From Thermoleophilia bacterium (GTDB lineage Bacteria; Actinomycetota; Thermoleophilia; Miltoncostaeales; Miltoncostaeaceae), in NCBI GenBank assembly GCA_028285405.1, contig JANQPH010000051.1, forward strand, positions 1 to 64,000: a stretch of DNA of 64,000 bases, read 5' to 3'. Positions within the stretch are counted from its first letter, which is position 1; each line of letters begins with the position of its first letter. Positions 15,933 through 24,263 of the stretch are shown piece by piece. Below the pieces are notes generated by a model. The model saw nothing but the letters and a program-made list of their open reading frames with translations, was not told the origin of the DNA and ran no database searches. The translations under genes and the position numbers were made by a program.

Positions 15933-18119
15933 TCAGGCGGTGGCCGCCTCCTGGCGCTCAGGTGGCTCTGACCCCGGCGGGTCGTCGGGTGGCTCGGCCT
16001 CGCTGAACCCGATCTTGTCGTGCAGCCGGCGCAGCGGTCTCGGCGCCCACCAGTTCCACTCGCCGAGCAGCTTCATCAGCGAGGGGACCAGGAACGCCCG
16101 GATGATCGTCGCATCGATCAGCACCGCCGCGGCTGTCCCGATCCCGAGCTGCTTGATCAGCGTGATCTCGGACGTCGCGAACGCGCCGATCGCGATTGCG
16201 AACAGCAGGGCCGCTGCGGTCACGACGCGCCCCGTCCGCTGCAGACCGATCGCGACCGCTTCGTCGTTGGAGTGCCCCTGGTCGTAGGCCTCTTTGATCC
16301 GGCTGAGCAGGAACACGGCGTAGTCGGTCGAGAGGCCGAACGCCATCGCGCCCATCAGGATGGGCATGGTGAGGTCGATCGCCCCGACGCTCTCGTAGTT
16401 CAGGAGCCCCTCGAGGCGGCCGTCCTGGAAGATGAACACCAGCAGGCCGAGCGTCGCGCCGAGCGTCAGCACGTTCATGATCACGGCCTTGATCGGCAGC
16501 AGCACCGAGCCGGTCATGACGAACAGGGCGATGATCGTGACGCCCACGATGATGGTGATCGCAAGCGGCAGGTGGGACGCGATGCTGCTCCGCTCGTCCA
16601 CGAAGGCGGCGGTGATTCCGCCGGCGAGCACGTCGAGCTCTGTCGGCGTGGACCGGATCTCGTCGAGCAGGTCCTGCGATGCGTCCGAGAGCCCGGAGCT
16701 CGCCGGGATCACGTCCACTCGCCAGGTCACGTCGTCCAGCTGCACCGGTGGGACCACGGTCGTGATGTCGGGAAGGCCCGCCAGCTCCTCCGAGTAGGTC
16801 GCGACCTCGGCCGCGCCGGTGGGTCCGGTGGGCGCGTCGATGGCGAGGATGATCGGCTCGGAGAAGTCGGCGACGAAGTCCTCGTCCAGTGCGTCGCCCA
16901 CCTGCTCGGCGCTCGCCGAGTCGGGAAGCACCTGAGCGTCGACGGTCGTGAAGTTGATCCGGAACGTCGGCAGGGAGATCACGACCAGGACCAGGATCGT
17001 CGCGGTCGCGACGATGCCCGGTCGGCGCATCACGAACTGGGACAGCCGGTACCAGAAGCCGTCGGTCAGCTCGTCGGCCGACTCGTTCTTGCGCTTCCAG
17101 CCCGGCAGGCCGAGCGCGTTCACCCTGCTGCCGAGGACCGCGAGCACCGCCGGAAGCACGACGAGCGACGCGAACGCGGCCAGCGCGGCGACCAGGACCC
17201 CGCCGATTCCCATCGAGAAGAGAAAGCTCTGCGGGAAGATCATGAGGCCCGCAAGCGCCGCGGCGACCGTGATCGCCGAGAAGAGCACGCTGCGCCCCGC
17301 CGTCTGCAGGGTGCGCGTGATCGCGGCGAGCCCGGGCCCCCGCCGCGCCAGCTCCTCGCGATAGCGATTGACGATCAGCAGGCTGTAGTCGATCGACAGC
17401 CCCAGGCTCAGCCCGATGACGAGGTTCAGCGAGAAGACCGAGATCTCGAACGCCTCGTTCAGGATCCCGAGGCCGAGGAAGCCGAGGAAGATCACGAGCC
17501 CGCCCATCAGCAGCGGCAGCACGGCCGCGACGAGCCCGCGGAAGACGAACAGCGCGACGAGGAAGAGGATCGGGAACGCCAACAGCTCGGCCCGCTGGAG
17601 GTCCTCCTCGATGATGGTGCCCACCTGGTCGCCGACCACCGCCGAGCCCCCGACGAGCACGTCGTCGCGGTCGGCCAGCTCCTCCTCCGCCGCCGCCGCG
17701 ACCTCGGTCGCCTCGTCGTCCGAGATCGGGGCGAGGGAGCCGAGCACGAAGGCCTTGTCGCCGTCCTCGGCGATGAACGCCTCGTTCCCCCCGTCGAACG
17801 GTGTCTGGACCAGCGCAACCCGGTCGATGGCGGCGAGGGTGGCCGCGGCGCTCGACACCTGCTCCTGCCCGGCGGGTGTGGTGATGTCGCCGTCCTCGGC
17901 CTCGACCACGAGGATGATCGCCGGCAGCGGGTTGACGCCACTCGCCGCTTGGAGGCGCTCCTCGGCGAGCACGAACTCGGAGTCGGGGTCCTCGAAGCCG
18001 CCGTCCGAGAGGTTCTGGGTCAGCGATCCCCCGACGACCCCGCCCAACCCGAGCAGGATCAGCGCAAGGGCGATCAACCACCAGGGGCGGCGGGTGACGA
18101 GGCGGGCCAGTGGGGTCAT
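15933..18119 (-). CDS. MMPL/RND-family transporter
   Basis: 728 aa, the size of compact actinobacterial MmpL pumps. Layout is TM1 near residues 15-33, an extracytoplasmic domain, TM2-6 (about 180-330), a second extracytoplasmic domain and TM8-12 (about 525-690). The two repeated halves carry SIDYSLLIVNRY and STDYAVFLLSRI, the paired Asp-Tyr proton-relay motifs of MMPL proteins. It probably exports lipids or drugs using the proton gradient. The start is supported by GGAGGT 7 nt upstream. No lipid-synthesis genes are adjacent, so no cargo can be proposed. Confidence 0.9.
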   Translation of the reverse strand: MTPLARLVTRRPWWLIALALILLGLGGVVGGSLTQNLSDGGFEDPDSEFVLAEERLQAASGVNPLPAIILVVEAEDGDITTPAGQEQVSSAAATLAAIDRVALVQTPFDGGNEAFIAEDGDKAFVLGSLAPISDDEATEVAAAAEEELADRDDVLVGGSAVVGDQVGTIIEEDLQRAELLAFPILFLVALFVFRGLVAAVLPLLMGGLVIFLGFLGLGILNEAFEISVFSLNLVIGLSLGLSIDYSLLIVNRYREELARRGPGLAAITRTLQTAGRSVLFSAITVAAALAGLMIFPQSFLFSMGIGGVLVAALAAFASLVVLPAVLAVLGSRVNALGLPGWKRKNESADELTDGFWYRLSQFVMRRPGIVATATILVLVVISLPTFRINFTTVDAQVLPDSASAEQVGDALDEDFVADFSEPIILAIDAPTGPTGAAEVATYSEELAGLPDITTVVPPVQLDDVTWRVDVIPASSGLSDASQDLLDEIRSTPTELDVLAGGITAAFVDERSSIASHLPLAITIIVGVTIIALFVMTGSVLLPIKAVIMNVLTLGATLGLLVFIFQDGRLEGLLNYESVGAIDLTMPILMGAMAFGLSTDYAVFLLSRIKEAYDQGHSNDEAVAIGLQRTGRVVTAAALLFAIAIGAFATSEITLIKQLGIGTAAAVLIDATIIRAFLVPSLMKLLGEWNWWAPRPLRRLHDKIGFSEAEPPDDPPGSEPPERQEAATA

Positions 18120-18346
18120 GCTGGGACCTCCGTGGTTCCCCCTGCAAGGTGGAACCCGGACGATTCGAATGGTGCCGACGGGCGAGACACCGTGTCACTC
18201 GAGACAGGCGGGCACGTCGAGCGGGTGTGACCGGCCGATGATGTCACTGACGGAGCTGGTCTGACGCGCGGGTTTCCCTGGTCGTCCGTCGAGATTCCCG
18301 AGCCTCGCGCGACTCCAGGGGCACGGTGGTAGCGTTGATCGCCGTC

Positions 18347-18418
18347 GGGCAGTTAGCTCAGCGGGAGAGCGCTCGCCTCACACGCGAGAGGTCGCTGGTT
18401 CGAACCCAGCACTGCCCA
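18347..18418 (+). tRNA. tRNA-Val (anticodon CAC)
   Basis: 72 nt with acceptor GGGCAGT/ACTGCCC, A73, D-arm with AGCTCAGCGGGAGAGC, anticodon stem CTCGC/GCGAG with loop CTCACAC (anticodon CAC, reads GUG) and T-arm GCTGG-TTCGAAC-CCAGC. CCA is not encoded. Confidence 0.95.
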
Positions 18419-18506
18419 TCGAGCGAGACCGTTGGCCAGCGGGAACCGGTACCCGTGCTCCGAGACGGATGGCGCGGACTTGGCGCTCCTGCTGCCGACG
18501 TCTCGT

Positions 18507-18689
18507 CTAGATCTCGGGAAGCGCGATTGCGCCGACCACGATCAGGACGACTGCCAGGACTCCGAGCGCGACCAACACGAGCACGAGGATGCCGCACGAG
18601 CCCGCGAGGGCTCGTTCCTTCTCCGCCTGAAGCTCTTCTCGATGCTCATCTTCTGCCCGAGGGCCGGGCCCATGCCGTGTTCCCGGCAT
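18507..18689 (-). CDS. Possible small single-pass membrane protein
   Basis: 60 aa: a charged helical first half (RAEDEHREELQAEKERAL) and a C-terminal hydrophobic helix of about 25 residues (GILVLVLVALGVLAVVLIVV). That charged-then-TM layout is more protein-like than the other frames here, but there is no family match and no clear ribosome site. It shares the 725-bp stretch 18419-19143 with one other small candidate. Confidence 0.35.
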   Translation of the reverse strand: MPGTRHGPGPRAEDEHREELQAEKERALAGSCGILVLVLVALGVLAVVLIVVGAIALPEI

Positions 18690-18880
18690 GTCTCACGCCG
18701 AATCTGGTCGCACGTTGGTCGACACCACCTGGGCCGGGGCTCGCATCGCTGCTGAGGCCGCTACGCGTGTGCCAGCTCGCTCCGCTGTCGGGACAGCTTG
18801 ACCGGTGAGCTGTCGACGCGCCTGGTCTGCCGAGCGACGGCACCCGATTCGTTGATCTGCGTCGCAGCGAGTCTCGTAGG

Positions 18881-19147
18881 GTGCCTGGAGATCGAGTGTC
18901 ACATCCATCTGGAAGGGTCGACCGTCGGGGCGAGTCGTTGGCGCCCGATCCCGTCCAGGACCGAGAGCGCAGGCGGGCGGTCGTGGCGAGCGTTCTCGTG
19001 GTTTGCGGCGCGATCTTGCTCGTGTGCGTCGCGCTCCTCGTCTGGGCCGGGATGATCATCAAGCGTGCGGGGAGCGTCTCGGCCGGTCCGGTCCCGCGCC
19101 GGTTGGGTCAGACGTCGATCCGACATTTGGCAGGATCGCCGCCGTGA
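18881..19147 (+). CDS. Possible small membrane protein coupled to the ion channel gene
   Basis: Up to 88 aa from a GTG. It contains one strong transmembrane helix (AVVASVLVVCGAILLVCVAL, about residues 34-57) followed by WAGMIIKRAG. Its stop overlaps the GTG start of the channel gene by a GTGA, the usual translational-coupling arrangement in this window, which is the main reason to list it. The N-terminal third is low in protein-like composition, so the true start may be further in. Confidence 0.35.
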   Translation: MPGDRVSHPSGRVDRRGESLAPDPVQDRERRRAVVASVLVVCGAILLVCVALLVWAGMIIKRAGSVSAGPVPRRLGQTSIRHLAGSPP

Positions 19148-20151
19148 ATCGTGACGAGGGCAACGGCTCGCCGGGTTCGCCCCACGAGGGCAGCGCGCAG
19201 CTCGACGAGGACACCCCGCACCCGATCGTCCCGATCGACGAGGGCGTGCCCGCCGAGCCGACCGGCTGGGTCGTCGCCCGCACCTGCACGGTCATCGCCA
19301 ACGCGCTGTGGTTCCAGTGGGCCGTCGTCGGGGCGATCATCGCCAACGCCATCGTCCTCGCGCTCGAGACCTACCCCCGGGTCGACGATCGCTTCGGCGA
19401 CACACTCACCACGCTCGACAACGCGTTCCTCTATCTCTTCTCGGTCGAGATCGTGATCCGGGTGCTGGCCTACGGCCGCAGGCCGTGGCTGTTCCTGCGC
19501 GAGCCGTGGAACATCTTCGACCTCGTGGTCGTCGGGGCCGGCTACATCCCGGGCATCGGCGCCGGCTCGACCGCGCTGCGTGTCGTCCGCATCCTGCGCG
19601 TGGCGCGCATCGTCAGCGTCGTCCCGGACCTTCGCATCGTCATCAGGGGCCTCATGCGAAGCATCGCGCCGATCGGGGCGGTGACGTTGCTGGCGTTCAT
19701 GCTCTTCTACCTCTACGGCATGGTGGGCTGGCTGCTCTTCCACGAGCAGAACCCCGAGGAGTGGGGGGACATCGGCCGCTCGATGCTGACCCTGTTCGAG
19801 GTCCTGACGCTCGAGGACTGGGTCGACGTGATGGACCGCGGCATCTCGATCCACCCGTGGTCGTGGCTGTATTTCCTGAGCTTCGTCCTGGTCACCGTCT
19901 TCATCGTCCTGAACATCGTCATCGCGGTGGTGATCAACAGCGTGGAGTCCGCCCGGGACGAGGTCACCGGCCACGGGTCGGACGACGAGGACGGCGACGC
20001 GGACGGTGGGGAGTCGCGGATCGATCCGGAGCTGGCCGCGAAGATCGCCGCGGCCCGCGCCGCGTTGGACGAGGTCGAGCGAGCCGCGGGCGCCGGGCCA
20101 GCCGCGCCGCCCAAGCGGCGGCGCATCCCTCGGGGTCCGCAAACGCCCTGA
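19144..20151 (+). CDS. Voltage-gated cation channel (NavBac/ion transporter family)
   Basis: 335 aa from the GTG at 19144 (AGGA 8 nt upstream). It is a single six-helix domain that would form a homotetramer. S1 covers about 55-75 and S2 about 94-110; S3 carries WNIFDLVVVGAGYI. S4 has four arginines at three-residue spacing (R146, R149, R152, R155). S5 is followed by a pore helix and filter TLEDWVD at 222-228, and S6 by FLSFVLVTVFIVLNIVIAVVINSV. After S6 come an acidic linker and a helical C-terminal segment (ELAAKIAAARAALDEVERAA), as in NavBac coiled coils. The filter differs from the usual TLESW sodium filter, which points to altered, possibly calcium, selectivity. Confidence 0.88.
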   Translation: MNRDEGNGSPGSPHEGSAQLDEDTPHPIVPIDEGVPAEPTGWVVARTCTVIANALWFQWAVVGAIIANAIVLALETYPRVDDRFGDTLTTLDNAFLYLFSVEIVIRVLAYGRRPWLFLREPWNIFDLVVVGAGYIPGIGAGSTALRVVRILRVARIVSVVPDLRIVIRGLMRSIAPIGAVTLLAFMLFYLYGMVGWLLFHEQNPEEWGDIGRSMLTLFEVLTLEDWVDVMDRGISIHPWSWLYFLSFVLVTVFIVLNIVIAVVINSVESARDEVTGHGSDDEDGDADGGESRIDPELAAKIAAARAALDEVERAAGAGPAAPPKRRRIPRGPQTP

Positions 20152-20230
20152 GCCCTCGCCGTCGGGCAGACTGCGGCAGATCTCCTCCGTTGACGCCACG
20201 GCGTATCTGGCGCCATACCCCCGACGCAAC

Positions 20231-21124
20231 GTGCGTCGACCGATCCTGCTGCGCCAGACGGTCGCCACGTATCCGGTCGAGCCGGTGGCCGACGACGCCT
20301 GGCTGGCGATCGCGTTCCGTGCGTTTGCGCGACTCGCCGAGCGCGGTCGCGTGCGGGACGTCCTGATCCTCGGCACCGGCAACGGGCTGGATGCGCTCGC
20401 GGCGCTCGAGATCTTCGATCCCGACGCGCTGACGGTGACGGACCTCTTCGAGGAGTGCCTTTCGGTCGCGCGCGAGAACGTCCTGGCCCATCTGGAGGAC
20501 GGCGCCACGACCGAGATCGACTTCGTCGCGGGCGATCTGCTCACGGCTGTGCCGCCGACGACCCGGGTCGACCTCGTCTACGAGAACCTCCCGAACATCC
20601 CGACCACGCCGGAGGTCGAGCTCGAGCGCGGCGTCAACACGGGGCGGTTCTTCGATGCGACGGGGCTCGACGTGCCGGAGCGCTTCGACGCACACCGCCT
20701 CGCGCTCCACTGGCGGTGCCTGCGTGACGCATGGGCGCACGTCCGGCCCGGTGGCGGTGTGCTGACGGCGCTCGGGGGCCGGGTGCCGGTGGAGGTCGCG
20801 CTCGAGCTCCACCGCGAGCGCGGCTACGACCCCGAGCTCGTCGCCTTCGACGTGAAGCTCCAGTCGGAGCCGGCGCTGGTGCTGCCGGGCTACGGGGTTG
20901 CCGAGGAGGCCACGGGGATCGAGTTCACCTTCTACGCGTCGGAGGCGGTGGAGATCGTCGCCGCGGCGCGGGCGTCCGGGCTCGACGGGGAGGACCTGCG
21001 CGGCGCCGTCTCGCCCGAGCTCGCGCGACTCGCAATCTCGGCGCGCGAGGCCGAGCGGCGGCTCGAGTCCGGGCAGGACGTCGCGCACTCGGTGCTCCTG
21101 ATCCACGGCAGGAAGCCCGGCTGA
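20231..21124 (+). CDS. SAM-dependent methyltransferase-like protein
   Basis: At least 297 aa. Motif I is VLILGTGNGLDALAALEI and the motif II acidic residue is in LTVTDLFEE. A later ENLPNIP takes the place of the NPPY-type motif of release-factor/adenine-N6 methylases. That context (DLVYENLPNIPTTPEVELERGVNTGRFFD) resembles the PrmC-type arrangement with Leu replacing the first Pro. The start is uncertain: protein-like sequence continues upstream to about 20180 without an in-frame ATG, GTG or TTG after the channel stop at 20151, and GTG 20231 is the first usable codon. The target is unknown. Confidence 0.65.
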   Translation: MRRPILLRQTVATYPVEPVADDAWLAIAFRAFARLAERGRVRDVLILGTGNGLDALAALEIFDPDALTVTDLFEECLSVARENVLAHLEDGATTEIDFVAGDLLTAVPPTTRVDLVYENLPNIPTTPEVELERGVNTGRFFDATGLDVPERFDAHRLALHWRCLRDAWAHVRPGGGVLTALGGRVPVEVALELHRERGYDPELVAFDVKLQSEPALVLPGYGVAEEATGIEFTFYASEAVEIVAAARASGLDGEDLRGAVSPELARLAISAREAERRLESGQDVAHSVLLIHGRKPG

Positions 21125-21162
21125 CGCCCGACTCGGCGGTCATCCCGCGCTTCGATGCACCG

Positions 21163-21191
21163 TTGACGGCCCGGGTGGCCGCGGTTATAGA
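21163..21191 (+). promoter_or_regulatory. Sigma-70-type promoter for the MetE-like gene
   Basis: TTGACG (21163-21168), a 17-bp spacer and TATAGA (21186-21191). This is an unusually consensus-like housekeeping promoter for this GC-rich DNA. Transcription would begin near 21198, leaving a leader of about 125 nt before the ATG at 21324. Confidence 0.7.
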
Positions 21192-21233
21192 GACATCCTC
21201 CGGCTCGACGGGGAACGTTGTGTCTCGTGCTTG

Positions 21234-21267
21234 GCCCCTCGAGTACGGGGGCTGCGTGAGCCGCAGC
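21234..21267 (+). other. Paired hairpins in the leader of the MetE-like gene
   Basis: Two adjacent stems: GCCCC (21234-21238) with GGGGC (21248-21252), and GCTGCG (21251-21256) with CGCAGC (21262-21267). They share bases at 21251-21252 and so could be alternatives. They lie in the predicted 5' leader; no known riboswitch consensus was recognised. Confidence 0.4.
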
Positions 21268-21323
21268 AGCGCCCGCGACCATCTCAGGTCGCCCGCACCG
21301 ATTCCGACAGAAGAGGTTCGTGA

Positions 21324-22463
21324 ATGCGCATCCCCAACGAGAACGTCGGGTCACTTCCCCGGCCGATGACACTGCAAGACGCCACCCAGGCCTACGACGA
21401 GGGCTCCATCAGCCACGCCGATCTGGAGGCCGAGCAGGACGCCGCCTGCAGGGACTCGATCGAGCGAATGGAAGCCACCGGGTCGCCGATCGTCTCCGAC
21501 GGCGAGCAGCGGGCCTCGAGCTTTGCGACATACCCGCTCGCCGACACGCTCGCCGGCACCGGCCTCGCGGACCATCTCGCCCCGGAAGGGCAGTTCTTCG
21601 CGATCTTCGAGGACGGCCACCACCGGCAGCTGCCAAAGCTCACGGGCGGCCCGTTTCACTACCGCACCTTCGCCTCGGACTATCTGAAGAAGTCGATGCC
21701 GATGGCGACGAAACCGATGAAGCAGGCGGTCATCGCGCCGTCGATGCTCTGGCTGCTCTACCCGCTCGACGGCGAGATCGAGGGGTACTCGCGCGAGCAG
21801 TTCCTCGACGACATCTGCGACGAGTGCGAGAAGGACATCCGCCAGGCGTTCGAGGCCGGTGCCGTGCGCGTCTCGATCGACTTCACCGAGGGTCGGCTGG
21901 CCAACAAGAACGACCCCCGAAACCCGTGGACCGGGCGGGGCTTGCTCCAGGAGTTCATCGACCTCAACAACCGGGTCATCAACCGGTTCACGCCCGAGGA
22001 GCGCGTCAACATCGGCATCCACACGTGCCCGGGGGGCGACTGCGACTCGGTGCACAGCAAGGACGTCGACTACGCGCTCCTGCTCGAGCGGATGTTCGAG
22101 ATGAACGCGGGCTACTTCCTGATCCAGTGCGCGTCCGAGGACGACCGGGAGTACGTCTACGAGCTCTGCGGCAAGTACAGCCGCGAGGATGCCGAAGGTG
22201 TCGCGCAGGTGTGCTTCATGGGCGTGATCGACCCGCTCAACCCGGAGGTCGAGACGCCCGAGTACGTGCGCGACGAGCTGCTTGCCGCCGCCAAGCACAT
22301 CCCCAAGGAGCGACTCGGCGCCACCGACGATTGCGGGTTCTCGCCCTTCAGCATCGACGTGAAGCCCAAGCACGGGTCTCCCGACTTCGCTCGCGACATC
22401 GCGTTCCAGAAGATCGAGTCCCGCATCAAGGGTGCCGAGATGGCCTCGCGGGAGCTCAGCTGA
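21324..22463 (+). CDS. MetE-like (cobalamin-independent methionine synthase family) methyltransferase
   Basis: 379 aa, equal to the C-terminal catalytic barrel of MetE; the N-terminal half of full MetE is absent. The family start motif NVGSLPRP is present. Zinc ligands can be placed at the His and Cys of IGIHTCPGGDCD, the Glu of QCASEDD and the Cys of GATDDCGFSPF. Short core-MetE proteins transfer methyl groups to thiols such as homocysteine or coenzyme M, often from corrinoid proteins or unknown donors. The acceptor cannot be told. It is a single gene behind its own promoter and structured leader. Confidence 0.85.
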   Translation: MRIPNENVGSLPRPMTLQDATQAYDEGSISHADLEAEQDAACRDSIERMEATGSPIVSDGEQRASSFATYPLADTLAGTGLADHLAPEGQFFAIFEDGHHRQLPKLTGGPFHYRTFASDYLKKSMPMATKPMKQAVIAPSMLWLLYPLDGEIEGYSREQFLDDICDECEKDIRQAFEAGAVRVSIDFTEGRLANKNDPRNPWTGRGLLQEFIDLNNRVINRFTPEERVNIGIHTCPGGDCDSVHSKDVDYALLLERMFEMNAGYFLIQCASEDDREYVYELCGKYSREDAEGVAQVCFMGVIDPLNPEVETPEYVRDELLAAAKHIPKERLGATDDCGFSPFSIDVKPKHGSPDFARDIAFQKIESRIKGAEMASRELS

Positions 22464-22612
22464 CCGAACGTCCGTGGCCTCGGGCACGCCTCGGCATGTC
22501 CGGCCGCGAGCCGTGACGAACGAGGTCCAAGACCAGCCGATGCATCGGGTCGGCTGGTCGCGGCCTCGCGGTGGGTCGATCCCGCTCGACACGCCCGGCG
22601 CCGCCCGGGCGA

Positions 22613-23176
22613 TCAGGGGCCGCGCCGTCTGCCCTCGCGCGACTGGGAGCCGAAATCGCTCGGGGAGATCCCGGGCACCGAGCGGGTACGCCGTGGGACG
22701 TCGACCCTCGGGGCCTCGGCGACGAGCGGCGCGACCATCGCGTCGACGTGGAGGCGGGACTCGTTGATCGCCTCGAGCTGACGCGCTCGCCGCGAGATCT
22801 CCTCGACCGGGTTCCGCTCGTATCCCTCCGTCAGCGCCTCGAGCGCGAGCTCGGCCGCCGCCTCGGCCAGCCTGGCGCAGCCCTGTGCGGCCGGCGAGCA
22901 GTGTGGGTTGCGCTCGGCGATCACCTCGGAGAGCCGGATGAGCTCACATCCGAGGAGCGCGATCTCCGGAAGGTCGCTGGCGGTCTCGTCGATCTGCTCG
23001 ACCTCGTCCGACAGCTTGGCGATGGCCTCCCGGAGTGGGGTCGCCCTGGCGCCGGTCCCGAGGGTGTGTCCCGCCTCGCGCAGGAGCGCGGCCGCACCGT
23101 CGATCGCCCGCAGCGCTGCGAGCATCAGCGCGTTGCTCGGGTGGCTCCGGCGATCGTCGAGCAGCGGCGGGGACAT
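22613..23176 (-). CDS. Helical protein of unknown function
   Basis: 187 aa from the ATG at 23176 (an alternative start at 23242 would add 22 residues of low protein character). It is almost entirely helical: LMLAALRAIDGAAALLREAG, then LREAIAKLSDEVEQIDETASDLPEIALLGCELIRLSEVIAERN, CARLAEAAAELALEALTEGY and RRARQLEAINESRLHVDAMV. The tail is short and basic. The heptad-like spacing suggests a helical bundle. No family recognised. Confidence 0.5.
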   Translation of the reverse strand: MSPPLLDDRRSHPSNALMLAALRAIDGAAALLREAGHTLGTGARATPLREAIAKLSDEVEQIDETASDLPEIALLGCELIRLSEVIAERNPHCSPAAQGCARLAEAAAELALEALTEGYERNPVEEISRRARQLEAINESRLHVDAMVAPLVAEAPRVDVPRRTRSVPGISPSDFGSQSREGRRRGP

Positions 23177-23340
23177 CGCTACCGGGTGAGACCGATCTGT
23201 CTCGCCATATGCTCTACTACCAACGGGACCACGCCGCGTCAATGGTTCACCCCCCGTGCGCGCTTGCGCGCCGGGCTTGGAAGACCGCCGTCGCGATGGC
23301 CGTGGAGCGGTTCACGCCGCTGACATAGGGTCTGGCGACG

Positions 23341-24171
23341 ATGGCGAGGAACTACGGCAGCGTCGAGCGCACCGAACGGCTCGCCCCCAACCTGGTTCGC
23401 GTCGTGATGGGCGGGGACGGGCTCGAGCGGTTCACGCCGACCGAGTTCACGGACCAGTACGTCAACGCGCTGTTCATCCCGGACGGCGCGCCGTATTCGG
23501 TGCCGTTCGACGTCGAGGCGGCCAGGGCGCTCGGGTTCGCGCAGAGCCCGAAGGGGCGCCGGCTCACGGTGCGATCCTGGGATGCCGCGGCGCGACGGTT
23601 GACGCTCGACGTCGTGACCCACGGCGAGGCCGGGTACGCCGGTGCCTGGGCCGGTCGGGCGCGGCCGGGCGATCTGCTGCAGATGCTCGGGCCGAGCGGC
23701 GACTACCGACCCGACCCGGACGCCGACTGGCACCTCTGGGCCGGAGACGAGAGCGCGCTCGCGGCCATCGCGGCGTCGCTCGAGGCAGTGCCGGCGGGCA
23801 AGTCCGGCGTGGCGCTGATCGTCGTCGACGGTGAGGACCACGAGATCCCGCTGGCGAGCCCGGGCGACGTCGAGGTGCGGTGGCTGCATCGCGACTCCGT
23901 CGAGACGCCGGCGAGCCTGCTGCCCGATGCGATCGCCGGGCTCGACTGGCCGGCCGGACGCGCCGACGTCTTCGTGCACGGAGAGGCGGGGGAGGTGCGG
24001 GCGGTCCGGCGGCACCTGCTCGCCGAGCGCGCAGTCGATCCGAATCGCGTGTCGATCTCGCCCTACTGGCGGCGCCACCACACCGACGAGAAGTGGCGAG
24101 AGATCAAGAAGGAGTGGCTGGCCGAGCAGGCGCAGGACGTCGCGCCAGACCAGGCGGCCGGCCGGCCCTGA
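23341..24171 (+). CDS. Siderophore-interacting protein (FAD-binding ferric-siderophore reductase)
   Basis: 276 aa with the SIP layout. The N-terminal FAD-binding barrel has the family's RLTVRSWD (the R-x-Y/S-T/W flavin motif, here RSW) and FVTHGEAGYAGAWA-type segment. The C-terminal NAD(P)H domain has LWAGDESALAAIAASLEAVPAG, then the family-typical GEAGEVRAVRRHLL and SISPYWRRHHTDEKW tail. SIPs reduce ferric siderophores in the cytoplasm to release iron. No siderophore transporter is adjacent. A helical gene lies divergent upstream. Confidence 0.88.
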   Translation: MARNYGSVERTERLAPNLVRVVMGGDGLERFTPTEFTDQYVNALFIPDGAPYSVPFDVEAARALGFAQSPKGRRLTVRSWDAAARRLTLDVVTHGEAGYAGAWAGRARPGDLLQMLGPSGDYRPDPDADWHLWAGDESALAAIAASLEAVPAGKSGVALIVVDGEDHEIPLASPGDVEVRWLHRDSVETPASLLPDAIAGLDWPAGRADVFVHGEAGEVRAVRRHLLAERAVDPNRVSISPYWRRHHTDEKWREIKKEWLAEQAQDVAPDQAAGRP

Positions 24172-24263
24172 GGGTTCAGGGCGGCGGCTCCCGCCGTCGA
24201 TAGGGGAATGCCGCCTTGGGGCGGGCTCCGAGGCTCGGCGCCAACCCACGAGAGGGATTCCGG

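Noticed and set aside
15630-18418. tRNA genes as integration sites for a mobile element
   Set aside because: No integrase, no direct repeat of a tRNA end and no change in base composition between them.
21198-21323. SAM or cobalamin riboswitch upstream of the MetE-like gene
   Set aside because: No conserved core of either class could be found; only generic hairpins are visible.
23305-23319. 15-bp sequence GAGCGGTTCACGCCG repeated at 23425-23439 inside the siderophore-interacting gene
   Set aside because: It could be a remnant of a duplicated gene start (ERFTP), but the surrounding sequence does not align further, so chance is as likely.
24167-24182. CCCTGA-GGGT-TCAGGG hairpin as a terminator of the siderophore-interacting gene
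   Set aside because: It straddles the stop codon, has only 6-bp arms and no U-tract.
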